Origin: Denitrovibrio sp.
GTDB taxonomy: Bacteria; Chrysiogenota; Deferribacteres; Deferribacterales; Geovibrionaceae
DNA length: 64,000 nucleotides
Direction of reading: 5' to 3'
Assembly: GCA_002869185.1 (NCBI GenBank)
Contig: PKTN01000010.1
Coordinates: 41,046 to 105,045, forward strand
Shown: in pieces, positions 29,633 to 38,683 of the stretch
How positions within the stretch are numbered: the stretch's first letter is position 1
Layout of the letters: every line of letters begins with the position of its first letter
Program-made: the position numbers and the translations under genes
The notes under the pieces: generated by a model
The model's database searches: none
What the model saw: the letters and a program-made list of their open reading frames with translations, nothing else
What the model was told of the DNA's origin: nothing

Positions 29633-31609
29633 ATGAGCATCCGACTTAAAGTGTATTTATCACTTCTGATTACAGTGTTAGCAATTCTCTTCTATTCCTT
29701 TTCAGAGATCACTACAAAAGTTCAACTGTCAGGAAATATGTCAGTAGTTAGCACCATCGTGGAGACATCATCTAACATCAGTAAGATGGTGCATGAGATG
29801 CAAAAAGAGCGTGGAATGACTGCCGGTTTTATAGGTAGTAAAGGTGCGCAGTTTGCCTCCGAAATCAAAGGGCAAAGGCGTGCTACTGATGAAAAAATCA
29901 GTGTACTTCAAAACTACTTGAAAGAAGCAAAGTCAAGTCTTACTGGAAAATTATTAAATGAACTTGAAGGTGCCATGGGTAACCTTGGCAATATTAATAG
30001 TATTAGATCGAATGTAGATAGTTTCAGTATCCCTCTTGGGAAAGCTCTTGGTTATTACACATCAACAAACGGTGAGATGCTTAAGGTAATTGACCATGCA
30101 GCAAATTATACAACAGAAGTCAATATCGCAAGAGACCTTGCATCTTATGGTAATTTTCTCATGTCTAAAGAGAGAGCTGGTATTGAGCGTGCTGTGCTTA
30201 CAAACACATTTGCTAAGGATGCTTTTGCTCCTGGTTTTTATAAGAAATTTATCACACTTGTTGCAGAACAAAACTCCTATATGGAGGCTTTCACCCATAC
30301 AGCAAGCCCAGAGCTTCTTAGAATACGTGAAAATGCTGAGAGCGACTCTTCGTTTGGCGAAGTTGCCAGATTTAGAGAGATCGCTGTAAAGCATGCTGGG
30401 ACTGGCGGTTTTGGTGTAAATGCTAAAGACTGGTTCACGACTATCACTAAGAAGATTAATGTACTTAAGGGTGCAGATGATCAGATATCTGAAATAGTAT
30501 ACGAAAGAGCACAAGGGCTTCAGTCAGCTGCTAAAACAGCAGTATTAGTAAATGTTATATTCACTATAATATCAGTAATTGCCGTGATTGGTATGCTTCT
30601 GATACTTCGAATATCTGTTCTAGGTAATATCGCAAAACTTATCAAACTCACAGGTGAGCTTAATAGTGGTGATGCTGACCTCACAAGACGTATTGAAGTT
30701 CATACGAAAGATGAAATATATGAGCTAGCGAACAATGTTAATACATTCATAGCGAGTATTCAGGTTATTGTAGATGATGTGAAAGAGACTGCTAGTTCTC
30801 TGGCGGCTAGTAGCTCAGAGTTTGCATCCACCGCAGAAGAGCTTAACGCCACATTTGATAATCAGACCAGCCAAGTAAATGACATGGCATCAGCTATGGA
30901 AGAGATGAACGTCACCTCTGGCACAATAAACGAACACCTAAAAGAGGTTAGTCTTGTTACTCAAGATGCCTTTGACAGCACTCAGCTCGGTAGCAAACAG
31001 CTAGAAGGTGTTGTCGATAGAATAAACAGTATTAAAACTAGCACAAACGAACTCTCAGATACAATTGATAGTTTGAATATGTCATCAGCTGAGATAGGGA
31101 ATATTGTAGATGCTATCTCTGATATCGCAGACCAGACAAACCTCCTTGCACTTAACGCTGCTATAGAGGCGGCGAGGGCTGGTGAGGCTGGCAGAGGATT
31201 CGCTGTTGTCGCTGACGAGGTGAGAAAACTTGCAGAAAAGACTCAGGATGCGACAAAGCAGATAGTTAACATTATTGGCTCACTGGTCAGAGATTCGAAG
31301 AGTGCAGGTGTTAGTATGGGGCAAGCACAAGAGGATGTTGACAAGGGTGTCACAGTTGTTATTGAGACTAACGAAGTTTTTGGAAATATCGAAGAAGCCG
31401 TATCTAAAGTTAAGACGGCTAATGATTTCGTTGGTGTATCTATTAATGAGCAGGCAGATGCTATAAACATCTCAACAGAAAATACGTCTCAGTTCTCTAT
31501 GGGGATACAAGAGAGTGGGCAGGCTGTAAGGCAGATTCTCACAACTGTTGAAGACCTTGAGAGACAAGCTTTAAACTTGAATAGCACAATGAGCAGGTTC
31601 AAAACTTAG
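29633..31609 (+). CDS. methyl-accepting chemotaxis protein with NIT nitrate/nitrite-sensing domain
   Basis: Inner-membrane chemoreceptor, 658 residues. After the first transmembrane helix (about 7-25) comes a NIT-type sensor domain, recognised by its helix [15 protein letters not shown] and the all-helical repeats up to about residue 290; a second helix (about 302-325) leads to a HAMP domain and the signalling domain with hairpin tip [42 protein letters not shown] domains sense nitrate and/or nitrite. No C-terminal NWETF-type CheR tether is present. The RBS GGGGG precedes the ATG. The FNR-type box upstream fits a role in steering a nitrate-respiring cell. Confidence 0.92.
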   Translation: MSIRLKVYLSLLITVLAILFYSFSEITTKVQLSGNMSVVSTIVETSSNISKMVHEMQKERGMTAGFIGSKGAQFASEIKGQRRATDEKISVLQNYLKEAKSSLTGKLLNELEGAMGNLGNINSIRSNVDSFSIPLGKALGYYTSTNGEMLKVIDHAANYTTEVNIARDLASYGNFLMSKERAGIERAVLTNTFAKDAFAPGFYKKFITLVAEQNSYMEAFTHTASPELLRIRENAESDSSFGEVARFREIAVKHAGTGGFGVNAKDWFTTITKKINVLKGADDQISEIVYERAQGLQSAAKTAVLVNVIFTIISVIAVIGMLLILRISVLGNIAKLIKLTGELNSGDADLTRRIEVHTKDEIYELANNVNTFIASIQVIVDDVKETASSLAASSSEFASTAEELNATFDNQTSQVNDMASAMEEMNVTSGTINEHLKEVSLVTQDAFDSTQLGSKQLEGVVDRINSIKTSTNELSDTIDSLNMSSAEIGNIVDAISDIADQTNLLALNAAIEAARAGEAGRGFAVVADEVRKLAEKTQDATKQIVNIIGSLVRDSKSAGVSMGQAQEDVDKGVTVVIETNEVFGNIEEAVSKVKTANDFVGVSINEQADAINISTENTSQFSMGIQESGQAVRQILTTVEDLERQALNLNSTMSRFKT

Positions 31610-31640
31610 CCGAAATATCTATTCTTATAATTTAATATAA

Positions 31641-31670
31641 AGGGGTGTACTTTTAATAAGGTATACCCCT
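31641..31670. terminator. hairpin after the chemoreceptor gene, possible terminator
   Basis: AGGGGTGTAC/GTATACCCCT with a ten-base loop, one G-T pair, starting 31 bp after the stop. It is not followed by a strong T run, so efficiency is uncertain; it could also work from the other direction. Confidence 0.55.
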
Positions 31671-31724
31671 ATTAATATTGCTTGACTTTGATTCATAAAG
31701 AGACTAACTTTAGTTCTGATGAAC

Positions 31725-31761
31725 GGCTATAAAGCCTTCAGGCCTACTGCCAGCCGGCAGT
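31725..31761 (+). repeat. hairpin pair in the rho leader region
   Basis: GGCT-ATAA-AGCC (31725-31736) and ACTGCC-AGCC-GGCAGT (31746-31761) lie 125-160 bp before rho, with a central AGGCCT palindrome. rho is autoregulated in other bacteria, but whether this is part of its leader or another intergenic hairpin element is open. Otherwise the 276-bp gap 31610-31885 is AT-rich with no ORF. Confidence 0.45.
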
Positions 31762-31885
31762 GTTTCGTATATAATTAATCAAAAAATTAAACGAGAATAT
31801 TCACAATACCAAACCCGTTGTTAATTTACTAATCGGTTCAAAATAAACCTAAAAAGAATTAAACATAATCTATGGAGAGAATAGC

Positions 31886-33127
31886 GTGAATCTTACTGAT
31901 TTAAAAAAGAAACGTATTGAAGAACTTGTAGAAATTGCCAATGATGCTGGCATCGAAAACTCAGACGGACTCCTCAAGCAAGAGCTTATCTTTGAAATGC
32001 TTAAACAAACTAGCGCACGTAACGGACAGATATACGGACAGGGTGTTATTGAAATACTTCCTGATGGATTCGGTTTCCTCCGTTCACCTAGCTACAATTA
32101 TCTTCCGGGACCGGACGATATATATGTATCTCCTGCTCAGATCAGAAAATTTGGTCTGAGAAATGGTGACACTGTTGCTGGAGAGATCAGACCTCCTAAG
32201 GATAACGAAAAATACTTCGCACTCCTTAAGGTCGAAGAAGTTAACTTTGAGCCTGCTTCCCGTCTTCGTACTCTTTTCGAAAACCTCACACCACTCTTTC
32301 CTGAAGAGAGACTCCAGCTTGAGAATAAGCCTAACGCATATGAAACACGTGTTATGGACTTGCTCGCACCTATAGGTAAAGGGCAGAGAGCACTCATTGT
32401 AGCTCCTCCTAAGACAGGTAAAACGATGCTCCTTAAGAGTATCGCAAACTCTATCACAGCAAATCACCCAGAAGTATATCTTATTATCCTTCTTATAGAC
32501 GAGAGACCAGAGGAAGTTACTGACATGCAGCGTTCTGTTAATGCTGAGGTTATCAGTTCAACTTTCGACGAACCTGCTTACAGACACGTACAGGTTTCAG
32601 AGATGGTTCTTAATAAAGCGAAGAGACTTGTAGAGCACAAGAGAGATGTTGTAATCCTTCTCGACTCTATCACAAGACTCGCAAGAGCATATAACTCCAT
32701 CGAGCCACCATCAGGTAAGGTTCTTTCAGGTGGTGTTGACTCTAACGCACTCCATAAGCCGAAGAGATTCTTTGGTGCTGCTAGAAACATCGAAGAGGGT
32801 GGTTCACTCTCTATCATCGCTACTGGTCTTGTTGAGACTGGTTCTAGAATGGACGAAGTTATTTACGAAGAATTCAAAGGTACTGGTAACATGGAACTCC
32901 ACCTCGACCGTAAACTTGTTGAGCGTAGAACATTCCCAGCTATCGATATTAATAGATCTGGTACAAGACGTGAGGAGCTTCTTCTTACTAAGGAAGAGCT
33001 TAATAAAGTCTGGATACTTAGACGTTTCCTATCAAACATGAACTCCGTAGACGCTATGGAATTCCTGCTAGATAAGATGAAAGGAACAAAGACTAATGTT
33101 GAGTTCCTTGAGAATATGGCAAAATAA
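31886..33127 (+). CDS. rho: transcription termination factor Rho
   Basis: Hexameric RNA helicase that ends transcription. At 413 residues it has the short N-terminal Rho-N helix bundle, the RNA-binding cold-shock fold ([20 protein letters not shown]), Walker [12 protein letters not shown], the Walker B region [17 protein letters not shown] and the Q-/R-loops near [16 protein letters not shown] start with GGAGA eight to ten bases upstream. First of a long same-strand run continuing through rpmE and prfA. Confidence 0.97.
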   Translation: MNLTDLKKKRIEELVEIANDAGIENSDGLLKQELIFEMLKQTSARNGQIYGQGVIEILPDGFGFLRSPSYNYLPGPDDIYVSPAQIRKFGLRNGDTVAGEIRPPKDNEKYFALLKVEEVNFEPASRLRTLFENLTPLFPEERLQLENKPNAYETRVMDLLAPIGKGQRALIVAPPKTGKTMLLKSIANSITANHPEVYLIILLIDERPEEVTDMQRSVNAEVISSTFDEPAYRHVQVSEMVLNKAKRLVEHKRDVVILLDSITRLARAYNSIEPPSGKVLSGGVDSNALHKPKRFFGAARNIEEGGSLSIIATGLVETGSRMDEVIYEEFKGTGNMELHLDRKLVERRTFPAIDINRSGTRREELLLTKEELNKVWILRRFLSNMNSVDAMEFLLDKMKGTKTNVEFLENMAK

Positions 33128-33131
33128 CCGC

Positions 33132-33160
33132 TTGAATAAAGATTCGTGTTATGATATAAA
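33132..33160 (+). promoter_or_regulatory. rpmE promoter
   Basis: TTGAAT, 17 bp, TATAAA, placing the transcription start near 33167, exactly at the foot of the structured leader described next. Confidence 0.6.
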
Positions 33161-33167
33161 CCGTGTT

Positions 33168-33223
33168 CCCTGACAGAACTGTTGGAATAGCTCTGTCTGA
33201 AGGGAGAAACGCTAAATGCGTTT
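33168..33223 (+). promoter_or_regulatory. structured 5' leader of rpmE, candidate L31 autoregulatory RNA
   Basis: Two stems: CCCT-GACAGA paired with TCTGTC-(TGA)-AGGG enclosing a 14-base loop (33168-33204), then AAACGC-TAAAT-GCGTTT (33207-33223), followed by the rpmE ribosome site (GAGGT). Ribosomal-protein leaders that bind their own product are known for L31 in several phyla; this one is not recognised as any of them by me. Neither stem is followed by a T tract, so control would be at translation. Confidence 0.5.
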
Positions 33224-33246
33224 ACATACTATGAGGTACTTATAAA

Positions 33247-33459
33247 ATGAGAAAAGATATTCACCCAGATTACAAAGACACAACTTTTAAGTGTGCATGC
33301 GGCGCAGAGTTCAAAACAAAATCTACTGTTGATCCTGATAAGGCTGCTGTAGCTATTTGTTCTGAGTGCCACCCATTCTTCACTGGTAAGCAGAAATTTA
33401 TCGATGCTGCTGGTCGTGTAGAGAAATTCATTAAGAAATACAACAGACCATCGAAGTAA
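33247..33459 (+). CDS. rpmE: 50S ribosomal protein L31, zinc-binding type
   Basis: Ribosomal protein of 70 residues with the four-Cys zinc site (KCACG and [12 protein letters not shown]), so the C-plus form used in zinc-sufficient cells. RBS GAGGT. It has its own promoter and a strong terminator although rho is just upstream. Confidence 0.97.
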   Translation: MRKDIHPDYKDTTFKCACGAEFKTKSTVDPDKAAVAICSECHPFFTGKQKFIDAAGRVEKFIKKYNRPSK

Positions 33460-33495
33460 GCTTCGCCGTCTTTTGTTTTTTTGTTTTTATAAATC

Positions 33496-33527
33496 AAGCC
33501 CGAAGGTTTCGACCCTCGGGCTTTATT
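33496..33527 (+). terminator. intrinsic terminator after rpmE
   Basis: AAGCCCGA/TCGGGCTT stem with a 12-base loop, then TTTATTTG. Confidence 0.88.
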
Positions 33528-33564
33528 TGTTTGAAAGCTAGCCTTTTTCCTTATTTTCTCGTCT

Positions 33565-33635
33565 GAAAATTCTGCAAAATGCTCACGTATTACTACATAT
33601 GCTCCGCTTTTTCGGTTTTCATCCTTGAAGAAAGA
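33565..33635 (+). repeat. interspersed intergenic repeat, family 1 (copy 2)
   Basis: CTGCAAAATGCTCAC and ATATGCTCCGCTTTTTCG as in copy 1 at 21570-21650, with the conserved tail CCTTGAA. The intervening bases form a near-palindrome (CGTATTACTACATATG). The minus-strand reading frame here gives the same KSGAY peptide as copy 1. Confidence 0.75.
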
Positions 33636-33724
33636 AAAAATACTTAGCTTTATATGTAGCAATTTTCTTTAAAATTCCTATACTACACAAGAAATATATA
33701 TTGCTAATAAAGGAATAATAATAC

Positions 33725-34630
33725 ATGTCTAAAAAACCAAATATAGGCGGGCAGGCGGTTATCGAAGGTGTGATGATGCGTGCACCATCAAAGTTTGTTA
33801 TCGCAGTTCGTAAGAGCGAAGACGAGATTGTCCTTAAAAAAGAAGAAGTAAAACTCGACACAAATAAATTTTTTAAACAACCACTCATAAGAGGTCTCAT
33901 AGCACTCTATGACGCACTAATCCTCGGTATTCGAGCACTAAACTTTAGTGCATACCACTCAACAGGTGAAGGTGAAGAACAGGTTGGTAAATGGGCTATG
34001 TTTTTAAGCATGGCGACAGGTATAGGTCTTGGGCTTCTTCTATTTATCTATCTACCACTACAGGTGACTGAGTTATCGAAATATTTGATACCACAGGTGG
34101 AGCATTCGGCTCTTTTATATAACGGTATTGACGGTGTTATTCGTGTACTGTTTTTTATCATTTATGTCTGGGCGATATCATTTTTGAAGGATATTAAACG
34201 GGTTTTTCAATATCATGGTGCAGAGCACATGGCGATTTACACATTCGAGCAGGGGCTTGACCTAACTGTTGAAAATGCTAGAGGTCAATCTCGTTTTCAC
34301 CCTAGATGCGGAACATCTTTTTTGATTATATTGATGCTTGTGTGTATAATGACATTCTCGCTTATACCAAACGACGCGCACTTTTTAATAAAACTATGTG
34401 CAAGACTCGTGTTTATCCCTTTTATTGCAGGGATTAGCTACGAAATTCTAAAACTGAGCGGGAAGTATTTTAAGAACCCAATCGTAAAATTACTTATCCT
34501 TCCTGGTCTCCTCGTGCAGAAGATCACTACTCAAGAGCCAGACGACAGTCAGCTTGAGGTTGCTCTTATATCTATTAGAGCAGCATTAGATATGGAGATA
34601 CCAGAAGAAGGGATAACGATTATAGACTGA
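33725..34630 (+). CDS. DUF1385 membrane protein
   Basis: A 301-residue integral membrane protein of unknown function. The DUF1385 N-terminal signature (IGGQAVIEGVMMRAP) and HGAEHMAIYTFEQG with RFHPRCGTSFL are present, and four to five membrane helices are spread from about residue 90 to 260. It sits directly before prfA and prmC, an arrangement common in several phyla. The last 14 codons (DMEIPEEGITIID then stop) are repeated 177 bp downstream with only synonymous changes (see findings). Confidence 0.88.
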   Translation: MSKKPNIGGQAVIEGVMMRAPSKFVIAVRKSEDEIVLKKEEVKLDTNKFFKQPLIRGLIALYDALILGIRALNFSAYHSTGEGEEQVGKWAMFLSMATGIGLGLLLFIYLPLQVTELSKYLIPQVEHSALLYNGIDGVIRVLFFIIYVWAISFLKDIKRVFQYHGAEHMAIYTFEQGLDLTVENARGQSRFHPRCGTSFLIILMLVCIMTFSLIPNDAHFLIKLCARLVFIPFIAGISYEILKLSGKYFKNPIVKLLILPGLLVQKITTQEPDDSQLEVALISIRAALDMEIPEEGITIID

Positions 34631-34631
34631 T
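34588..34631 (+). repeat. direct repeat of the DUF1385 3' end (left copy, coding)
   Basis: 44 bp that starts AGATATGGAGATACCAGAAG and encodes the last 14 codons of DUF1385. The first 24 bases are identical to the copy at 34765-34808; the remaining 20 differ at five positions, all synonymous or in the stop codon (TGA against TAA). Confidence 0.8.
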
Positions 34632-34640
34632 CAACTATTT

Positions 34641-34754
34641 CGAAACATGGATGTTTCGCACGTAACGGTGTGTAACACCCAGTGGAGTGAAACGATGCGT
34701 CGACTTGTTGATGCAGAGTTTTAAGTAAAAACTGCAGGAAGTACGTTTTTACTT
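34641..34754 (+). repeat. hairpin-rich insert between the duplicated gene ends
   Basis: Stems in order: CGAAACAT/ATGTTTCG (34641-34658), GGTGT/ACACC (34667-34679), GCGTCGAC/GTTGATGC (34697-34714, two G-U pairs) and AAGTAAAAAC/GTTTTTACTT (34723-34754, 10 bp, loop containing GCAGGAAG). No protein-coding frame is seen. The block resembles the array at 29409-29506 in design and in that loop word. Confidence 0.6.
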
Positions 34755-34764
34755 TAAGTAGATC

Positions 34765-34808
34765 AGATATGGAGATACCAGAAGAAGGCATTACGATAAT
34801 TGACTAAT
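34765..34808 (+). repeat. direct repeat of the DUF1385 3' end (right copy)
   Basis: Second copy of the 14-codon block; it still reads DMEIPEEGITIID-stop in its own frame but has no start codon or gene in front of it. It is either the ancestral gene end left after an insertion or a duplicate. Confidence 0.8.
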
Positions 34809-34832
34809 TGATGATGGGACAGGAGATTTTGA

Positions 34833-35900
34833 ATGTTTGATAAATTAGATGAAGTTAAGATTAAATATTACGACCTTACGGATAAACTAGTTGAACCAGA
34901 GCTGATGAAGGACAATATGCTCTTTCAAAAGACAGCTAAGGAACACGCAGAGCTTAAACCAATAGTTGAAATCTATGAAAGGTATCTCGAAGAGAAAGCC
35001 ACTATAGACGAAGCTAAATCTATTATAGAAACATCTGATGATCCTGATCTTAAAGAGCTTGCTGAGATGGAGCTTGAAGAGAAGAAGGATATCTTAGATG
35101 AGCTTGAAGATGAACTAAAAAAATCTCTTCTTACAAAAGACCCATACGACGAAAAGAACATCTTTCTTGAAGTCAGAGCCGGTACAGGTGGGGATGAAGC
35201 CTCTCTGTTCGCTGTTGATCTTTTGAAGATGTATACAAGATATGCAGAAATGAACGGCTGGAAGGTTGAGGTTGTAGACGTCAACGAGACTGGCGTTGGT
35301 GGATATAAAGAGGTTGTGGCGCTTGTTAAAGGGCGTGGTGCTTACAGTAGGCTTAAATTTGAGGCTGGTGGGCATAGAGTTCAGCGTGTGCCAGAGACAG
35401 AGTCTGGTGGGCGTATCCATACATCCGCTTGTACTGTTGCAGTTCTGCCTGAGGCGGAGGATGTTGATATCGTTGTTGAGCAAAAGGACCTTCGTATAGA
35501 CGTTTATCGTGCTTCTGGTGCTGGTGGTCAGCACGTTAACACGACTGACTCAGCTGTACGTATTACACATATACCTACTGGTGTTATCGTTGCTTGTCAG
35601 GACGAACGTAGCCAAATCAAGAACAAAGATAAGGCTATGAAACTTTTAAAATCAAGAATACTCGAAGCGGAGATTCAGAAGAAGCATTCTGAAGAGGCTC
35701 AGAGTAGAAAGCTACAAGTTGGCTCAGGTGATAGAAGTGAGCGTATTCGTACATATAACTTTCCGCAAAATAGAGTGACTGATCACAGAATAAAAGAATC
35801 AGCTAACCTCGATAGATTCCTTCTCGGTGAAATGGAAGGTATGATCGATGCTACTATCGCTTTCGATCAAGCTGAACGTCTCCAAGAATCCGGCTTATAG
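34833..35900 (+). CDS. prfA: peptide chain release factor 1
   Basis: Class I release factor for UAA and UAG, 355 residues. The stop-recognition tripeptide region reads HRVQRVPETESGGRIHTSA (PxT motif of RF1) and the peptidyl-tRNA hydrolysis motif GGQ lies in ASGAGGQHVN (about 230). Length and order are normal, so standard termination at UAA/UAG is expected; this argues against genome-wide reassignment of the internal stops seen in this window. RBS CAGGAG. Confidence 0.97.
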   Translation: MFDKLDEVKIKYYDLTDKLVEPELMKDNMLFQKTAKEHAELKPIVEIYERYLEEKATIDEAKSIIETSDDPDLKELAEMELEEKKDILDELEDELKKSLLTKDPYDEKNIFLEVRAGTGGDEASLFAVDLLKMYTRYAEMNGWKVEVVDVNETGVGGYKEVVALVKGRGAYSRLKFEAGGHRVQRVPETESGGRIHTSACTVAVLPEAEDVDIVVEQKDLRIDVYRASGAGGQHVNTTDSAVRITHIPTGVIVACQDERSQIKNKDKAMKLLKSRILEAEIQKKHSEEAQSRKLQVGSGDRSERIRTYNFPQNRVTDHRIKESANLDRFLLGEMEGMIDATIAFDQAERLQESGL

Positions 35901-35914
35901 AGCCTAGTAGGCTC
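35900..35914 (+). terminator. small hairpin immediately after prfA
   Basis: GAGCC-TAGTA-GGCTC beginning in the last base of the prfA stop codon; no T tract, so probably not a full terminator. Confidence 0.35.
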
Positions 35915-35989
35915 AGGCTTAACACTATACTGCGAACGTGAACAGATTGCTTTGCTTTACGTTCCCGTTGGTCACTTGATGTAGGTTAT
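35912..35989 (+). repeat. diverged single copy of the window-end tandem repeat family
   Basis: The 28-base block 35912-35939 matches 63810-63837 at 23 positions (shared words ATACTG and GAACGT), and the following region also aligns loosely (TCCC.TTGG.TC). It occupies the prfA-prmC gap. Confidence 0.55.
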
Positions 35990-35991
35990 AA

Positions 35992-36810
35992 ATGATTTTA
36001 TCTAAATATATTGCTCATCTCCAAGAAAATTTTTTTGCAAACAGGAGTGATGCTCTCGAATTTGCATCGCACGCTACTGGTGTGTCTTATTACAATCTCT
36101 CGACCCACATGTCTGAAGAAGTGACAACCATCCCAAATGCTGAAGAGGAACTTGCTAGAGTTAAATCTGGTGAACCATTAGCCTATGTCCTTAATAACAA
36201 AAACTTTTATGGTGAAGATTTCTACGTGGATGAATCTGTCCTGATTCCAAGGCCAGAGACAGAGCTTTTAGTAGAGCACGCCCTTGATATAACACCTGAG
36301 ATGAGAAAAATTCGAATATTGGATATATGTACAGGTTCGGGATGTATACTCACTACTTTGCTTATGAATCTGCCAGAAGCTATTGGTGTTGGGCTAGACA
36401 TTAGTGATGATGCTTTAAAGACTGCACAGATAAATCTAGAAAAACACTGTGTTGCTGACAGGGCTACTTTGGTACAGGGTGACGCCTTGGAAATTAATAC
36501 CTTAGATCTTGGTACATTCGACTTGATAACTTGCAACCCTCCTTACCTGTCTGATGATGAGTGGGAAGGGTCAGATAAATCCTTGAAATATGAGCCGAAA
36601 ATTGCTTTAAGTTCAGGGGTTGACGCACTTTTGTTTTATAAAAAACTGATGGACATGACACCCGATTTATGCAATAAAAATGGTGGTGTACTTTTCGAAA
36701 TAGGCATGGGGCAGTATGGTGCTTTGATTCGTGCTGGATATGCTGAGAAGTATCACGTTACCAAAGACTACCAGCATATTGAAAGGGTACTTAGTTGGAT
36801 AAACTTGTAA
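35992..36810 (+). CDS. prmC: release factor glutamine methyltransferase PrmC
   Basis: Methylates the Gln of the GGQ motif in release factors, the product of the gene just upstream. 272 residues: N-terminal helical domain, SAM motif ILDICTGSGCILTTLL and the catalytic NPPY motif (LITCNPPYLSDDEWEG), with the release-factor-type IPRPETELLVEHAL. The RBS is weak (TAGG). It overlaps murA by 16 bp. Confidence 0.95.
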   Translation: MILSKYIAHLQENFFANRSDALEFASHATGVSYYNLSTHMSEEVTTIPNAEEELARVKSGEPLAYVLNNKNFYGEDFYVDESVLIPRPETELLVEHALDITPEMRKIRILDICTGSGCILTTLLMNLPEAIGVGLDISDDALKTAQINLEKHCVADRATLVQGDALEINTLDLGTFDLITCNPPYLSDDEWEGSDKSLKYEPKIALSSGVDALLFYKKLMDMTPDLCNKNGGVLFEIGMGQYGALIRAGYAEKYHVTKDYQHIERVLSWINL

Positions 36811-38054
36811 TAAATGGCGGATCTGAGCTCAAGGGCTCTATACGTGTAAGCGGTGCAAAGAATGCTGCACTGCCGATTCTTTCGGCGGTTATTCTTGCAG
36901 ACGGTAAATTTAAAATTTCAGAAGCTCCTGAGTTGGTGGATATTGCCACTATGCTTAAACTATTAGCAGAACTTGGGATATCATCAAAAAGAGACGGCAA
37001 GACCGTCACTCTAAACAGTAAATTTGACCCAGAAAAAATTGAAGCGCCCTACGATCTAGTAAAAACTATGCGTGCAAGTGTACTTACTCTTGGACCTCTT
37101 TTAGCTAGAAAGGGTAAGGCGAGAGTATCGCTTCCTGGTGGTTGTGCCATTGGTGAGCGTCCTGTCGATCTTCACCTTAAAGCTCTTGAAGCTATGGGTG
37201 CTGAGATCAAGGTTGAGCATGGTTATGTTGAAGCTGTCTGTAAGCGTCTTAAAGGTGCAGAGATCACTTTTGACATAGTTACTGTGACAGGTACAGAGAA
37301 TATTATGATGGCTGCTACTTTGGCGGACGGAGAGACAGTTCTTCGTAATGCTGCACAGGAGCCAGAGGTTGTTGACCTTGCTCGTTTTCTCAAGAAGATG
37401 GGTGCAGATATTCAAGGCGAAGGTACTAAAGAGATTCGCATCAAAGGTATGAAAAGCCTTACAAACGCTGACTATATTGTTATGCCAGACAGGATAGAGG
37501 CTGGAACTTTCCTCTGCTGTGTTGCCGCTGCCGGTGGTGACGTAGAGGTTACTAACGTTCCTGTTCAGGAGATGCGTGCAACTCTGGATAAGCTTATCGA
37601 GGCTGGACTAGAGATCAATAAACTAAATGATACCACTCTAAGGGTTAAGAGAACAAAGCCCCTGAGTGCTACCGATATAACAACACTCCCATACCCAGGA
37701 TTCCCAACGGACATGCAGGCACAGTTTATGGCTGTGATGGTTTGTGCTGACGGTGTTTCTGTGGCTACTGAGACCATCTTCGAAAATAGGTTTATGCATG
37801 TTGCTGAGCTTAAAAGGATGGGAGCAGATATCATGCTTAAAGATAAATCATGCATCATTAAAGGTGTAAAGTCGCTCATGGGCGCGCCAGTTATGGCGTC
37901 AGACCTTAGAGCTAGCGCAAGCCTTGTTATAGCTGCTCTCATGGCAGAGGGCGAGACAGAGGTTTCCAGGCTTTATCATCTTGATAGAGGTTATGAAAAA
38001 TTCGTTGATAAGCTTAGTGGTATTGGAGCAAATCTTAAACGGGTAAAAGAATAA
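36795..38054 (+). CDS. murA: UDP-N-acetylglucosamine 1-carboxyvinyltransferase MurA
   Basis: First committed step of peptidoglycan synthesis, transferring enolpyruvate to UDP-GlcNAc. 419 residues with SGAKNAALPILSA near the start and the flexible loop carrying catalytic Cys117 (LPGGCAIGERPVDLH), the target of fosfomycin. The TTG start at 36795 fits the family N-terminus (MDKLVINGG) and lies in the prmC end. Overlaps hisG by one base (TAATG). Confidence 0.97.
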   Translation: MDKLVINGGSELKGSIRVSGAKNAALPILSAVILADGKFKISEAPELVDIATMLKLLAELGISSKRDGKTVTLNSKFDPEKIEAPYDLVKTMRASVLTLGPLLARKGKARVSLPGGCAIGERPVDLHLKALEAMGAEIKVEHGYVEAVCKRLKGAEITFDIVTVTGTENIMMAATLADGETVLRNAAQEPEVVDLARFLKKMGADIQGEGTKEIRIKGMKSLTNADYIVMPDRIEAGTFLCCVAAAGGDVEVTNVPVQEMRATLDKLIEAGLEINKLNDTTLRVKRTKPLSATDITTLPYPGFPTDMQAQFMAVMVCADGVSVATETIFENRFMHVAELKRMGADIMLKDKSCIIKGVKSLMGAPVMASDLRASASLVIAALMAEGETEVSRLYHLDRGYEKFVDKLSGIGANLKRVKE

Positions 38055-38683
38055 TGAAAGAAAATTGCGTAAATGTCGCTCTACCGAAAGGTAGATTGGC
38101 AGAAGATACAATTGAACTTTTTCTTAAAAAAGGGATCACTAATGAAGGGGTTGTTGACTTCAACTCCCGTAGGCTCACTTTCTATGATGAAAAGAATAAC
38201 ATCAATTTTATGATGGTGAGGAACATGGATGTCTCTACTTATGTTGAGCACGGTGCTGCTGATATAGGCGTTGTTGGTAAAGATATCCTCATTGAAGCTC
38301 AGTCTGATGTTTATGAATATCTCGACCTTGGATTTGGATATTGCAGGCTTTGCGTAGCTGGAGTTAAGGATAGTGACCTTTCCTACAGGCACGATATGGT
38401 AGTTACTACTAAATATCCTACAATGACAAAGAACTTTTTTGCTGCAAGAGGAGTCTTTGTTGAGACTATAAAACTTTATGGCTCTATTGAGCTTTCACCT
38501 TTGGTTGGTCTTTCTGATTTCATCGTAGACCTAGTTTCTACTGGGGAGACTCTGAAGAAGAACGGGCTTATTGAGGTTGAGACAATATTAGAGTCCACCG
38601 CTAGACTTATTGGAAACAAAAGCATGGCAAAGGTTAAACACGAGAGAATCAAGGAAATAATAGACACTGTGGAGTCAGCATGA
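38054..38683 (+). CDS. hisG: ATP phosphoribosyltransferase, short form HisG
   Basis: First step of histidine synthesis. At 209 residues it is the short form, which lacks the C-terminal regulatory domain and needs the HisZ subunit elsewhere in the genome. Signatures: VALPKGRLAEDTIELF, GAADIGVVGKDIL and VDLVSTGETLKKNGL. It sits between murA and bamA with no other his gene; murA-hisG neighbours are seen in other phyla. The stop TGA overlaps the bamA ATG. Confidence 0.95.
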   Translation: MKENCVNVALPKGRLAEDTIELFLKKGITNEGVVDFNSRRLTFYDEKNNINFMMVRNMDVSTYVEHGAADIGVVGKDILIEAQSDVYEYLDLGFGYCRLCVAGVKDSDLSYRHDMVVTTKYPTMTKNFFAARGVFVETIKLYGSIELSPLVGLSDFIVDLVSTGETLKKNGLIEVETILESTARLIGNKSMAKVKHERIKEIIDTVESA

